Part shown: one piece after another, positions 1 to 9,145 of the stretch | Numbering within the stretch: position 1 is the stretch's first letter | Layout of the letters: each line of letters starts with the position of its first letter | Assembly: GCA_930982035.1 (NCBI GenBank) | Contig: CAKNJL010000011.1 | Coordinates: forward strand, 1-38,988 | Reading direction: 5' to 3' | Source of the DNA: an uncultured Clostridium sp. | GTDB lineage: Bacteria > Bacillota > Clostridia > TANB77 > CAG-508 | DNA length: 38,988 nucleotides | The notes under the pieces: generated by a model | Seen by the model: the letters and a program-made list of their open reading frames with translations, nothing else | Told to the model about the DNA's origin: nothing | Databases searched by the model: none | Position numbers and translations under genes: made by a program

Positions 1-170
1 TTAATTATTTTTATTTAATTTTTTTATTTTATTCTTTTCTATTTTATTTTTTTATTTAAGTTTAATTTTTATAAAATTATATATAAGACTAAAAAATAAA
101 AAATTTTATTTTTTTTATAAATATTTTTTATTTTTTGAATATTATTTTTTTTTCTGTACATAATATAGAT

Positions 171-610
171 ATAAGGTTAATAATAGTTAAACGAAGAGTA
201 ATAATAGATTTTAATTAGTTTATTATTATTCGAGCAAAGATATATTATAGTATTTTTATATATTATAATATGTCGGCGATAAGAATATATTATTTGTATG
301 TATGCTGTATTTTATTTAATTTAAATTTTATTTTTTATTATATTTTTTATGGCAAAATTATATATAATATATTTGAGTTACGATTATTTTTATATTTTTT
401 AGTGATTAATATTAGTCCTTTTATAGGATGAATTTAGTTACTCTGGGTGTATTAATGGTCAAGTGACTGATTAATATATGTGGTTTATAGCTTACTCATA
501 TAGTAATATATGATAGGTTAGAAAATTATATATATTAGTTTTAACTACGATTATTATTAGCTTTATGAATTAATGGCAGATAATTATATTTATTATCTGC
601 CATTAAATTT
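171..610 (+). ncRNA. candidate structured non-coding RNA (unidentified)
   Basis: No protein gene is visible in 1-731. A promoter-like pair (TTGAAT at 135-140, CATAAT at 159-164, 18-base spacer) precedes a stretch richer in G and C than its flanks. It ends in a strong hairpin at 571-605. Inside are several pairable elements: CGAA..TAATAATA near 191-205 with TATTATTATTCG near 220-231; TCCT/AGGA around 416-428; AGTTAC with GTGACT in the 437-470 stretch; TATTAAT with ATTAATA in the same stretch; and CATATA-GTAA-TATATG near 498-513, a stem capped by a GNRA tetraloop. I do not recognise it as RNase P RNA, tmRNA, SRP RNA or 6S RNA. It could be a lineage-specific RNA or simply decayed DNA. Confidence 0.3.
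571..605. terminator. 13-bp perfect hairpin downstream of gyrB
   Basis: TAATGGCAGATAA (571-583) is the exact reverse complement of TTATCTGCCATTA (593-605), with a 9-base loop. On the plus strand it is followed by AATTT and a T-rich stretch, so it could end the candidate RNA at 171-610. On the minus strand it lies about 130 bases beyond the gyrB stop and could also end that transcript, although no clean T-tract follows there. Confidence 0.5.
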
Positions 611-731
611 ATAAAATTTTTAATTATTTTTTTCAAATAAATTTATAAAAAATATATTAATTTAAATTTTATTATAAATATTCTTTGAGTTATTTCCTTT
701 TTAGCGGTAAGCAGGAATTTTTGACCTATCC

Positions 732-2660
732 CTAAATGTCTAAGTTTCTTACATATTTTGCATTTTGTTGTATAAATTCTCTTCTTGGCTCTACTTCATC
801 CCCCATTAATAAAGTAAATATTTCATCTGCTTTTATAGCATCATCCATTGTTACTTTTATAAGTATTCTTGTATCTGGATTCATAGTAGTATCCCATAAT
901 TGTTCAGGATTCATTTCTCCTAAACCTTTATATCTTTGTAATCCTAATTGATCTCTAGTTATTCCTTTTTCCTCTAATTCTTTATACGCTTTTTCCAAAT
1001 CTTCATCTGTATAACAATATCTATCTTCCATTCCTTTTTTAGATAATTTATATAATGGTGGTTGTGCCAAATATACATTTCCATTTTCTATTAATGGTCT
1101 CATATATCTGAAGAAGAATGTTAACAATAAAGTTCTAATATGTGCACCATCGACATCAGCATCTGCCATAATGATTACTTTTCCATATCTTATTTTAGTT
1201 ATATCAAACTCTGCTCCTATTCCTGCACCAATAGCTACAATAACTGGGTTTAATTTATCATTTCCATATATTTTATCTGCTCTAGCTTTTTCAACATTTA
1301 ACATTTTTCCCCATAGTGGTAATATTGCTTGGAATTTTCTATCTCTTCCTTGTTTTGCACTACCTCCTGCTGAATCTCCCTCAACAATATATACCTCACA
1401 TTCATCAGCATTTTTACTACTACAATCTGCTAATTTTCCTGGTAGTGTAGATGTTTCTAAATTACTTTTCTTTCTTACTAACTCTCTTGCTTTTCTTGCA
1501 GCCTCTCTAGCCCTTGATGCACTTATACATTTTTCTAATATAGCTTTTGCAACTGATGGATTTTCTTCTAAGAATGTTGAAAGAGCTTCATTCACCATGC
1601 TTTGAACAACTCCAGTTACTTCACTATTTCCTAATTTTGTTTTTGTTTGTCCTTCAAATTGTGGTTCTTTTACTTTTACTGAAACTACTGCTGTTATTCC
1701 TTCTCTTATATCTTCACCTTGCAAATTACTATCTTTTTCTTTTAGAATATTATGACTTCTTGCATAATCATTAAATACTTTTGTCAAAGATCTTTTAAAT
1801 CCCTCTAAGTGTGTTCCTCCTTCTATAGTATTTATATTATTTACAAAGGTATAAATATTTTCTGAATAACTAGTTGTATATTGTATTGCTATTTCTACTG
1901 GTACTTCTCCATCCTTTTCTATATATATTGGTGTTTTATGTAATTTTTCTTTATTCTTATTTAAATATTCAACAAAAGAAATTAATCCACCTTCATAACA
2001 AAACTCTGATTTCTTAGGTGTCTCTTCTCTTTGATCTTCAATTGTTATTTTTAAACCTTTAGTTAAAAATGCAATTTCTCTAAACCTTTTTTCCAATACT
2101 TCAAATTCATAATTTAAACTTTCAAAAATTGTATCATCTGCTAAAAATCTTACTTTAGTTCCTGTTCCTTCTGCATCTCCTATTCTTTCAAGTTTCTTAA
2201 CAGTTTTTCCTTTTTCAAAATACATTTGATAAAGTCCACCATCTCTTTTTATTGTAACTTCTGCCCATGTTGATAAAGCATTTACAACTGATGCACCTAC
2301 ACCATGTAAACCTCCTGATACTTTATATCCACTATCTCCTCCAAATTTTCCACCTGCATGTAAAACTGTATATACAGTTTCTGCTGTTGATATATGTGTT
2401 TTTGGATGAATTTCTACAGGTATTCCTCTACCATTATCTGTTACACTTATTACATTTCCCTTTTCTATTACAACATTTATTTCTGTACAATATCCAGCTA
2501 AAGCCTCATCCACTCCATTATCTACTATTTCATAAACTAAATGATGAAGTCCTCTTATTGAGGTACTTCCTATATACATTCCTGGTCTTTTCCTTACGGC
2601 TTCAAGCCCTTCAAGTACTTGTATTTGTTCTGCCCCATATTTATGATTATATTTTTCCAT
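732..2660 (-). CDS. gyrB: DNA gyrase subunit B
   Basis: This is the ATPase subunit of type II topoisomerase, which introduces negative supercoils with GyrA. The 642 residues are the usual length. The GHKL ATP site is visible: E44 and N48 in [18 protein letters not shown] at 75-81, and [16 protein letters not shown]. The TOPRIM metal site follows as EGDSAGGSA near 427 and DADVDGAH near 498. The C-terminal [14 protein letters not shown] motif is intact. The ATG shares one base with the recF stop codon, and its AGGAGG ribosome binding site lies inside the last recF codons, so translation is probably coupled. No gyrA follows in the window. The gene could be confused only with parE; the position beside recF at oriC favours gyrB. 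Confidence 0.97.
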   Translation of the reverse strand: MEKYNHKYGAEQIQVLEGLEAVRKRPGMYIGSTSIRGLHHLVYEIVDNGVDEALAGYCTEINVVIEKGNVISVTDNGRGIPVEIHPKTHISTAETVYTVLHAGGKFGGDSGYKVSGGLHGVGASVVNALSTWAEVTIKRDGGLYQMYFEKGKTVKKLERIGDAEGTGTKVRFLADDTIFESLNYEFEVLEKRFREIAFLTKGLKITIEDQREETPKKSEFCYEGGLISFVEYLNKNKEKLHKTPIYIEKDGEVPVEIAIQYTTSYSENIYTFVNNINTIEGGTHLEGFKRSLTKVFNDYARSHNILKEKDSNLQGEDIREGITAVVSVKVKEPQFEGQTKTKLGNSEVTGVVQSMVNEALSTFLEENPSVAKAILEKCISASRAREAARKARELVRKKSNLETSTLPGKLADCSSKNADECEVYIVEGDSAGGSAKQGRDRKFQAILPLWGKMLNVEKARADKIYGNDKLNPVIVAIGAGIGAEFDITKIRYGKVIIMADADVDGAHIRTLLLTFFFRYMRPLIENGNVYLAQPPLYKLSKKGMEDRYCYTDEDLEKAYKELEEKGITRDQLGLQRYKGLGEMNPEQLWDTTMNPDTRILIKVTMDDAIKADEIFTLLMGDEVEPRREFIQQNAKYVRNLDI

Positions 2661-3748
2661 TAGTATTCCTCCTCTTGATTTTCTTTTTTTACTTTTCCGT
2701 CTTTTACATTATATATTAAAATATCTTTATTTTCAAGTTTTATTTTATCAGTACATGTTATTATTACTTGAATGTTTTCAATTTTCTCTAATAAATGATT
2801 TCTTCTTTTTTCATCTAACTCTGACATAAAATCATCTAATAGTAATATTGGATATTCTCCAATTTCATCATATATAATATCTAATTCTGACATTTTTAAT
2901 GATAATATTGTTGTTCTATGTTGTCCTTGAGAGCCATATATTGACAAATCTTTATCATTTATATATATACTAAAATCATCTCTATGAATCCCTTTTGTTG
3001 TATAACCTTTTATAATATCTAATTTTCTTCTTTCTTTTAATAATTTATGATATTTTTCTTTATCTTCACAATCGCTCTTATAATCTATTTTTATCAATTC
3101 TTTATTATCTGTAATTTCCTTATGAATATTTAATATTTTTTCTTGTATTTTATCTATAAACTCTTTTCTATAATTATAAATTTTTTCAGCATATTCTATT
3201 AATTTTTCATCCCAAATATCTAATAATTCTTCTGATTTTCTTTCATCTCTTATTTGTCTTAAATAATTATTTCTTTGTTCTATTGTTTTTAAATATAAAT
3301 TTAAATTATACATATAGTTTGGTTTTAATTGACTAATCATAATATCTAAAAATCTTCTTCTATTTTGAGGACCACCTTTTAAAATATTAATATCATCTGG
3401 TGTAAAAATTACTACATTAATAGTTCCTAATAATTCACTTAGTTTTTTTAATTTTATTCCATTTAAATAAATATTTTTTCTTTTAGATAAATCTATTTTT
3501 ATTTTTCCACATCTGTCAGACTTTTCATAATAAACTTCTATATTTGCATTTTCTTTTCCCAATTGAATCATTTCTAAATCTTTTTTTGCTCTAAAAGATT
3601 TTCCCATACTAGTCAAAAAAATTGCTTCTATTATATTAGTCTTTCCTTGTGCATTTTCACCATAAAAAATATTTATATTATTATTTAGTTCTATTTCTTG
3701 TTTTTCATAATTTCTAAAATTCATTAAATTCACTTTACTTATCCACAT
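2660..3748 (-). CDS. recF: DNA replication and repair protein RecF
   Basis: RecF is an SMC/ABC-like ATPase that helps load RecA at single-strand gaps. With the start chosen here it has 362 residues. Walker A GENAQGKT is at about 30-37, the signature YGSQGQHRT near 275, and Walker [13 protein letters not shown] near 315. A further in-frame ATG lies 12 bases upstream at 3760, but nothing resembling a ribosome binding site precedes it. GGAGAAGA sits just before the ATG at 3748, and the protein then begins [14 protein letters not shown] like other RecF proteins. The 5' end of the gene carries a perfect DnaA box (TTATCCACA, 3739-3747). The S4-domain gene yaaA, often located between dnaN and recF, is absent. 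Confidence 0.95.
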   Translation of the reverse strand: MWISKVNLMNFRNYEKQEIELNNNINIFYGENAQGKTNIIEAIFLTSMGKSFRAKKDLEMIQLGKENANIEVYYEKSDRCGKIKIDLSKRKNIYLNGIKLKKLSELLGTINVVIFTPDDINILKGGPQNRRRFLDIMISQLKPNYMYNLNLYLKTIEQRNNYLRQIRDERKSEELLDIWDEKLIEYAEKIYNYRKEFIDKIQEKILNIHKEITDNKELIKIDYKSDCEDKEKYHKLLKERRKLDIIKGYTTKGIHRDDFSIYINDKDLSIYGSQGQHRTTILSLKMSELDIIYDEIGEYPILLLDDFMSELDEKRRNHLLEKIENIQVIITCTDKIKLENKDILIYNVKDGKVKKENQEEEY

Positions 3749-3770
3749 ATTCTTCTCCATTTGTGTATAA
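3739..3770. promoter_or_regulatory. DnaA boxes at the recF start
   Basis: TTATCCACA at 3739-3747 (plus strand, inside the first recF codons) and TTATACACA on the minus strand at 3762-3770 both fit the DnaA-box consensus TTATNCACA. They overlap the recF translation start, so bound DnaA could repress recF-gyrB. They are far from the main origin clusters at 5942-6099 and 7575-7785. Confidence 0.5.
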
Positions 3771-4560
3771 CTTTTTATTGTATAGAAAAAATCTAATTTT
3801 ATTTATAATAATTTTTAATAATTTTATTTTTCTTTTTTTATCTAATTTTTTCTATTTTTTTCTTTTTTTTTCGATTTTTTTTATATAAAATTATATTAAT
3901 TAAAAATAAAAATGGCTTATTTTTGATTTTCGTGCCTCGTTTTTTTTAGTATTTTTTATAAATAATAATTTTTAATTTAAAATTTAGTTGATTAATTATA
4001 TTAAAAAATTTTTAAAACGGCTTATTTTTGATTTTCGCGTTTTGTTTTTTTTATTATTTTTTTATTTTTATATAAATTAAACATTTTTTATTATTATTTT
4101 TATTAATTTTTTATTTCTAATTATTTTATTAAATATTTTTATTTAATTTTTTTATTAATTTTTTATCTTATTTTTTTCTAATTATTTTTCTAAATATTTT
4201 TTATTATTATTTCTATTGAAAATTTTTTATAATTATATTTTTATGTTTTTTGCATTTTTATTTTCTTTCATTTTCTTTTTTTTGCTATTTTTTTCTAATT
4301 TATTCTAATTTTTTCTATTTTTTTCATTTCTACAAAATTATTTATCTTTAAATTCTCTCGTTTTCTTTTTTTTTCCTATTTTTTTCTAATTTATTCTAAT
4401 TTTTTCTATTTTTTTCATTTCTTATTTTTTATAATATTTATTGTTTTTATAAAAATTCTTTTTGTACTTATCCACATTTTATTAATAAAATGTGGATTAC
4501 TATTTTTTATAATTTATTTATAAACTTTTAAATTATATAAAATTAAAATCAATATAATTG
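3771..4560. other. non-coding AT-rich spacer with direct repeats
   Basis: No gene is visible. The plus strand is strongly T-rich. GGCTTATTTTTGATTTTCG is present twice, at 3914-3932 and 4019-4037, exactly 105 bases apart. A 47-base pyrimidine-rich direct repeat occupies 4285-4331 and 4376-4422. An inverted repeat at 4470-4497 (ATCCACATTTTAT/ATAAAATGTGGAT) contains a perfect DnaA box (TTATCCACA, 4468-4476) facing a near-match (TGTGGATTA, 4491-4499). Many relatives have yaaA in this position. The stretch may be an accessory origin element or decayed DNA. Confidence 0.6.
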
Positions 4561-4734
4561 GACAAATCTAGCTTCGCTAGACCTTTTCTCTACTTTTAAT
4601 ATTTGTTACATTAAATTAAGGTCTAGCAAGAAGCGTATAAGATTTGTCGACGCGAAAAATTGCTTTGCAATTTTTCTGTGCACCTATATTTTTTAATTTA
4701 TAGGAAATTCAATTTCCTATAAATTAAAAAATAT
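4561..4734. repeat. cluster of three inverted repeats after dnaN
   Basis: First, GACAAATCT...GCTAGACCTT (4561-4585) pairs imperfectly with AAGGTCTAGC...AGATTTGTC (4618-4648), forming a cruciform-like element. Second, GAAAAATTGC (4654-4663) pairs perfectly with GCAATTTTTC (4667-4676). Third, a 24-bp perfect inverted repeat spans 4686-4734 around a single central base at 4710. The first resembles a small MITE-like element; the third lies directly beyond the dnaN terminator. No copy of the first was found elsewhere in the window. Confidence 0.6.
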
Positions 4735-4762
4735 TAAAGGTAGATTTATCTCCACCTTTAAT
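4733..4762 (-). terminator. rho-independent terminator of dnaN
   Basis: Read on the minus strand, ATTAAAGGT pairs with ACCTTTAAT and an inner AGAT/ATCT stem, followed by AATATTTTTTAA. The hairpin overlaps the dnaN stop codon at 4758-4760. It implies that dnaA-dnaN ends here and that recF-gyrB has its own promoter. Confidence 0.7.
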
Positions 4763-5876
4763 CTTCTTTTAATCTTATAGGTAAAATCATGTACACATAA
4801 TCATTATTTTCAATTGATTTTATTAAACATGGTGATATACTACTACCAAATTCTATATATACTTCTTCATCATCAATAGCTTTTAAGCTATCTAAAAAGT
4901 ATTTAGGATTAAATCCTGCTTCTAAATTTTTACCTTCTGTTGAAACATATAATTCTTCTTTAGCATCTCCTGTCTGGTTTGTACAAAGAATTGTTACTTT
5001 TCCAATATCAACTTGAACTTTTACAGGATATTTTTTCTCTTTTTCTATTGAAGATGATGAAATCAAACTAATTCTTTCAAAGCTATCTTGTATACTATTC
5101 TTATTTACTTTTATTCTTGTTTCCCAAGTAGTTGGAATAACATTCTTATAATTTAAAAATTCTCCATCCAAAATTCTTGATACTATCTTACAATTATCCA
5201 TTTCAAATAATGCTTGATTCTTAGAAACCCCTATTTTTATAGGTTCAAAAGAATCTGTAATTATTTTATTTATTTCAGTTAAAGTTTTTCCAGGTATAAC
5301 TGCACTAAAATTATTAGTTTGTTTTGTTAAAAATATCTTTCTTAATGCCAATCTGAAACCATCTACAGCTACAAGACTTAGTTGATTATTTTCAATTTCA
5401 AATAAACATCCTGTAAAAATTGGTCTACTTTCTTCAGTACTAGTTGCAAATATTGTCCTTCTTATCATGTTTTTTAATACATTTTGGTCTATTTCTATAG
5501 AATTTTCTATCTCTATTTTTGGTAATTCTGGAAATTCTTCTGGATTCATTGTTGCTAATTTATATAAAGAACCTTCACATTCAATTTCAAGTAAATTATT
5601 AGAATTTATAGAAATATTTATCTCTGTATCTGGAAGTTTTCTGATAATTTCACTAAACATTATAGCATTTACGACTGTACTTCCTTGTTCAATTACTTTA
5701 CATTCCATTACATATTCTATACCAATTTCTAAATCATATGTAGTTAATTTTATTTCGTTATCATTTGTTTGAATTAATATTCCTTCTAGTATAGGCATTG
5801 TTGTTTTAGAAGCTACACCTTTTACTACGGAATTTAGGGCTTTGATTAATTTGTCTTTATAACAAACTATTTTCAT
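4758..5876 (-). CDS. dnaN: DNA polymerase III beta subunit (sliding clamp)
   Basis: The clamp encircles DNA and tethers polymerase III and other partners. The 372 residues match the family, with three similar clamp domains of about 120 residues: 1-125, 126-245 and 246-372. Recognisable stretches are MPILEGILIQ near the N-terminus, ATSTEESRPIFTG at the start of domain 2, VAVDGFRLALRK, and the C-terminal YMILPIR motif that forms part of the partner-binding pocket. AGGAGGAATCGTC precedes the ATG. It lies downstream of dnaA in the same direction, separated by a 323-base spacer containing DnaA boxes, and ends in its own terminator. Confidence 0.97.
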   Translation of the reverse strand: MKIVCYKDKLIKALNSVVKGVASKTTMPILEGILIQTNDNEIKLTTYDLEIGIEYVMECKVIEQGSTVVNAIMFSEIIRKLPDTEINISINSNNLLEIECEGSLYKLATMNPEEFPELPKIEIENSIEIDQNVLKNMIRRTIFATSTEESRPIFTGCLFEIENNQLSLVAVDGFRLALRKIFLTKQTNNFSAVIPGKTLTEINKIITDSFEPIKIGVSKNQALFEMDNCKIVSRILDGEFLNYKNVIPTTWETRIKVNKNSIQDSFERISLISSSSIEKEKKYPVKVQVDIGKVTILCTNQTGDAKEELYVSTEGKNLEAGFNPKYFLDSLKAIDDEEVYIEFGSSISPCLIKSIENNDYVYMILPIRLKED

Positions 5877-5941
5877 GACGATTCCTCCTTATATATTAAA
5901 TAAATATTATTAGTAGTAATAGTATTAGGTACTGTGGAAAC

Positions 5942-6099
5942 TGTGGAAAACTATGTGGATATTTGAAATCCCTAGCAAAATTGATGTGGATAAAGTAGTG
6001 GAAAACTAAAAAAGTTATCCACATGTTATTTTCAAAAATGTGTAAAAGTTAGTTATCCACATGTTATTAACATGTTATTAACATTAGGGGTGTGGATAT
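5942..6099. promoter_or_regulatory. oriC module between dnaA and dnaN (DnaA boxes)
   Basis: Perfect DnaA boxes (TTATCCACA) lie at 5985-5993 (minus), 6015-6023 (plus) and 6053-6061 (plus). Near-matches (ATATCCACA) lie at 5954-5962 and 6091-6099 on the minus strand, with TTTTCCACA at about 5942-5950. A short direct repeat, ACATGTTATTA, follows the third perfect box and may mark the unwinding side. This corresponds to the downstream half of the bipartite origin known from Bacillus. The whole 5877-6199 spacer holds no gene. Confidence 0.8.
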
Positions 6100-6199
6100 C
6101 CTTTCTAGCTATTCCGTAAGAAAAGAAAGAATTTTCTTTTACAAACAAATTTTTCCACAAACACAGTTTTAAAAAAATATTTTCAAAGTACTATTATTA

Positions 6200-7552
6200 T
6201 TATTGTTTTCCATTTATTATTATGTTTTTCACACTATCCACAATTAACTTAGTATTATTTTTTTCTTTTACTTCTTTTTCTATTTTCTTGCAAGCATGCA
6301 TTACTGTTGAGTGATCTCTTCCTCCAAAGTCTACTCCTATCTGAGGAAAAGACATATTAGCTATTTCTCTACAAAGATACATTGCAATTTGTCTAGGAAA
6401 TGCTATATCATTAGACCTTTTATTTCCTGCCAAATCATCTTTATTTATACTAAAATATTTTGCAACAGTTTCTTTTATAAAATCACAAGATATTACTTTT
6501 TCACTTTCGTATTTGAATTCGTTTATTATATTTTCGGCTAATTCTATAGTTATTGGACTATGAATTAATGAAGCCCTAGCAACTATTTTATTAAAAACAC
6601 CTTCTAATTCTCTAATATTTGAATCTATTTTATTCGCAATATCTGATAAAATAAAATCATCAATAAGGATATTCTCATCTTGAGCTTTTTTTCTTAAAAT
6701 TGCTAAACGTGTTTCATAATCCGGACAAGAAATATCTGCAAGTAATCCCCATTCAAACCTTGATTTTAGCCTATCTTCTAGGAATTGAATGTCTCTAGGT
6801 GGTTTATCACTAGAGATTATAATTTGTTTTCTGTCTTCGTATAATGAATTAAATGTATGGAAAAATTCTTCTTGTACACGCTCTTTTCCGGCTATAAATT
6901 GGATATCATCTATTAAAAGGACATCAATACTTCTATATTTATTTCTAAATACTTCATTTTTGTTGTCTTTTATAGCATTTATTAATTGATTTGTGAATTT
7001 TTCTGAAGTTACATATAAAACATTTGTAGTATTACTATTTTCTAAAATTCTATTACCAATTGCATGCATTAAGTGAGTTTTCCCTAGACCTACACCACCA
7101 TATAAGAATAGTGGATTATAAGCTTTTCCGGGTTCATTACCTACTGCAAGTGCAGCAGCATGAGCAAACCTGTTGCTATTTCCAACAACAAAAGTATCAA
7201 ATGTATATTTTGGATTAAGAGTTGACCTATTAGTTGTTATATCTGTTGAAGGTGTATTTGAATCATCTGAAATAACTATTTCATCTTCCTGTGGTGTTTC
7301 TTTTGAAAGGTCAATAACAGAAAATGTCCAATCTTTGTTAGTAATATATCTAAGAGTATTAAAGATTAAACTTCTGTATTTATTTTCAATAAAATCTTTT
7401 TGATATTCTGAAGTTGTTGTAAAAACGATGTTATCATTTTCAATACTTCTTATGTCTAACGGCAAAATCCAAGTGTCATATGATATTTTTGTTACTTCTG
7501 GTTTTAATAGTTCTTTTATTTTTGAAACTAGTTCATCTTTATCTATTGCCAT
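6200..7552 (-). CDS. dnaA: chromosomal replication initiator DnaA
   Basis: DnaA binds the boxes on both sides of its gene and melts the origin. The 450 residues show the standard four domains: an N-terminal interaction domain (1-85), a short variable linker (85-115), an AAA+ ATPase with GGVGLGKTH near 150, LLIDDIQF near 212 and the arginine-rich DRLKSRFEWGL segment, and a C-terminal DNA-binding domain with FGGRDHSTVMHACKKI near 410. AAGGGATG lies just upstream of the chosen ATG. Two perfect DnaA boxes begin about 20 bases upstream of the start codon, so autoregulation is likely. Confidence 0.98.
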   Translation of the reverse strand: MAIDKDELVSKIKELLKPEVTKISYDTWILPLDIRSIENDNIVFTTTSEYQKDFIENKYRSLIFNTLRYITNKDWTFSVIDLSKETPQEDEIVISDDSNTPSTDITTNRSTLNPKYTFDTFVVGNSNRFAHAAALAVGNEPGKAYNPLFLYGGVGLGKTHLMHAIGNRILENSNTTNVLYVTSEKFTNQLINAIKDNKNEVFRNKYRSIDVLLIDDIQFIAGKERVQEEFFHTFNSLYEDRKQIIISSDKPPRDIQFLEDRLKSRFEWGLLADISCPDYETRLAILRKKAQDENILIDDFILSDIANKIDSNIRELEGVFNKIVARASLIHSPITIELAENIINEFKYESEKVISCDFIKETVAKYFSINKDDLAGNKRSNDIAFPRQIAMYLCREIANMSFPQIGVDFGGRDHSTVMHACKKIEKEVKEKNNTKLIVDSVKNIIINGKQ

Positions 7553-7574
7553 TTCATCATCCCTTCTTTAAAAG

Positions 7575-7785
7575 TTATCCACAAAGTTATCCACAAGTGT
7601 TGATAATTTTGTAACATTTCTGTAAAAAAATAATTAACTAATACGAACAAAAATTTAAGTAATATCAAGAAAAAATTAATATTTTTTATACTTTTCATAT
7701 AATAACAAACTTATATGAAATAAGTCAATACAATTGTGGAAAAAAATTTTTAATTGTGGAAAACATATAAAAAAACTGTGGAAAA
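7575..7785. promoter_or_regulatory. oriC module upstream of dnaA
   Basis: Two perfect DnaA boxes (TTATCCACA) at 7575-7583 and 7587-7595 are only 3 bases apart, with TTATCAACA on the minus strand at 7598-7606. Farther out, TTTTCCACA appears three times on the minus strand at about 7735-7743, 7755-7763 and 7777-7785, spaced 20 and 22 bases, or roughly two helical turns. Very AT-rich DNA follows to about 7930. The 7553-8053 spacer has no gene; it separates the divergent dnaA and rpmH operons and contains the second half of the origin. Confidence 0.8.
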
Positions 7786-7949
7786 CTCATAGTTTTTTAC
7801 AAAAATATTACAAAAATCTACAAAAAATCACCTAAATTTTTCCAATAATTATATCTATTATTATTTTTTATTATTTGCTAATCCATAAATTAAAGACATT
7901 GATTTGACTCCATATTTGTTACAGAATTGAAGAAATTACGGAAATTTGC

Positions 7950-7979
7950 TTGACAAACTAAAGTGATTTAATGTATAAT
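7950..7979 (+). promoter_or_regulatory. promoter of the rpmH operon
   Basis: TTGACA (7950-7955) and TATAAT (7974-7979) are both perfect housekeeping consensus boxes, separated by 18 bases. They lie 75 bases upstream of the rpmH start, and no competing signal is nearby. Confidence 0.85.
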
Positions 7980-8053
7980 CGATATGCTAATTTAATTTAG
8001 AGAAAATTTCCAATAAAGGAATTTATATATAAAAACAATAGGAGGTGCAATCA

Positions 8054-8188
8054 ATGAAAAGAACATATCAACCAAAAAACAGACAAGAAAAGAAAGAACA
8101 TGGATTTATGAAAAGAATGAAAACAAGATCTGGAAGAAATATATTAAAAGCTAGAAGAGCAAAAGGAAGAAAAAAATTAAGTGCTTAA
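8054..8188 (+). CDS. rpmH: 50S ribosomal protein L34
   Basis: The 44 codons translate to [18 protein letters not shown] and then an Arg/Lys-rich tail ending RKKLSA, which is the standard bL34 sequence and length. AGGAGGT lies eight bases upstream of the ATG. L34 is a small basic protein of the large ribosomal subunit. It heads the rpmH-rnpA-yidD-yidC-jag cluster, divergent from dnaA. A hairpin just downstream may reduce read-through into rnpA, which suits the much greater need for L34. Confidence 0.97.
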   Translation: MKRTYQPKNRQEKKEHGFMKRMKTRSGRNILKARRAKGRKKLSA

Positions 8189-8219
8189 TAATATATTTTT
8201 TAGTATGCTATAATTTAGA

Positions 8220-8248
8220 GAAAAAGGCCGCAAAAGCGAGCCTTTTTC
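8220..8248 (+). terminator. hairpin between rpmH and rnpA, partial terminator
   Basis: GAAAAAGGC pairs with GCCTTTTTC, with an inner CGC/GCG and an AAAA loop; the 3' arm itself supplies a short T-run. It sits 31 bases after the rpmH stop. Because rnpA has no clear promoter of its own, it probably attenuates rather than stops transcription. Confidence 0.6.
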
Positions 8249-8348
8249 AATAAGAAAGGCTATAAAGTTTTTTCACATAGGCAAATATTTTTATAAAAAA
8301 TAAATATAAATTTTTTATAAAATCTTTGTCTATTAAGGAGCTTGAAAA

Positions 8349-8708
8349 ATGAAAAAAACTAAAATGTTAAAAAAAAATTATGAATTCAGAGATGTTTTAA
8401 ATAGAGGAAAATATTATTCAGGGAAATATATAGTAATTTATATAAAAAAAAATAGAAAAAACATCAATCTTTTAGGGATAGCAATAAGCTCCAAGTTAGG
8501 GAAGGCAGTAAAAAGAAACTATTTAAAAAGAATAATAAGAGAAAATTACAGAAAAATAGAAGACGATATAAAAACAGGGTATAGCATGGTTTTTTTATGG
8601 AGAAAAAATCAAGAAATATCTCAAGCTTGTTATAAAAATGTGGAAAAAGATATTAAAAAAATTTTTGAAAAAGCTGAATTGTTTATAGAACAAATCGGAA
8701 AAACTTAA
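8349..8708 (+). CDS. rnpA: ribonuclease P protein component
   Basis: This protein binds RNase P RNA and helps it remove 5' leaders from precursor tRNAs. The 119 residues are the normal length. The family's basic motif is present as KLGKAVKRNYLKRIIREN near 50-68, preceded by the hydrophobic core GIAISS. The sequence is strongly basic at the N-terminus (MKKTKMLKKNYEF). AAGGAG lies eight bases before the ATG. The gene follows rpmH as in most bacteria. A 200-base spacer with two palindromes separates it from yidD, whereas relatives usually pack these genes closely. Confidence 0.95.
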   Translation: MKKTKMLKKNYEFRDVLNRGKYYSGKYIVIYIKKNRKNINLLGIAISSKLGKAVKRNYLKRIIRENYRKIEDDIKTGYSMVFLWRKNQEISQACYKNVEKDIKKIFEKAELFIEQIGKT

Positions 8709-8762
8709 AATTAGTACAAATTTTATCATTCCATGTTGGCTTTCCTTAAATTTGTTCTGTAT

Positions 8763-8850
8763 CAATTTTACTAAAGTAAAATTGAGTACAACCATTGGAG
8801 TAAAGCAACTTTTCTACAATATGAAATTATCACTTTCATATTGTAGAAAA
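8763..8850. repeat. two perfect palindromes between rnpA and yidD
   Basis: CAATTTTACT and AGTAAAATTG (8763-8784) form a 10-bp stem with two central bases. The 17-bp arms at 8810-8826 and 8834-8850 are exact reverse complements around a 7-base loop. Neither is followed by a clean T-tract on either strand, so they are not classical terminators. They could be RNA processing sites or DNA-level palindromes. Confidence 0.6.
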
Positions 8851-8908
8851 AAATAAGATTTCATTTCCATATACGCTTTTTATAAGCAGGGAGGAAAAGA
8901 AAAATAAA

Positions 8909-9127
8909 GTGAAAAAAATATTAATTAAAATAATAAACTTTTATCAAAAGCATATATCTTGCTGGTTAGAGCAAAAAAATATAAGATGCAAATATTATCC
9001 AACATGTTCAGAATATTCAAAACAAGCAATAGGAAAATATGGGGTAGTAAAAGGATGTTTATTATCGATAAAGAGAATATTAAAATGCAATCCTTTTTCA
9101 AAAGGGGGATATGATCCATTAAAGTAA
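8909..9127 (+). CDS. yidD: membrane protein insertion efficiency factor YidD
   Basis: YidD is a small, probably membrane-associated protein that assists YidC-dependent insertion. The 72 residues contain the diagnostic core [19 protein letters not shown], followed by [14 protein letters not shown] and GGYDPL. An amphipathic, basic N-terminus ([17 protein letters not shown]) precedes it. The start is GTG; GGGAGG lies about 14 bases upstream, a little far but with no better start available. It ends 18 bases before yidC, as in the usual rnpA-yidD-yidC order. Confidence 0.93.
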   Translation: MKKILIKIINFYQKHISCWLEQKNIRCKYYPTCSEYSKQAIGKYGVVKGCLLSIKRILKCNPFSKGGYDPLK

Positions 9128-9145
9128 AAATAGGAGGAAACGCAA

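Noticed and set aside
2267..2719. 150-codon open frame opposite gyrB and recF
   Set aside because: It is a Leu/His-rich shadow of the reverse strand of gyrB/recF with no start signal.
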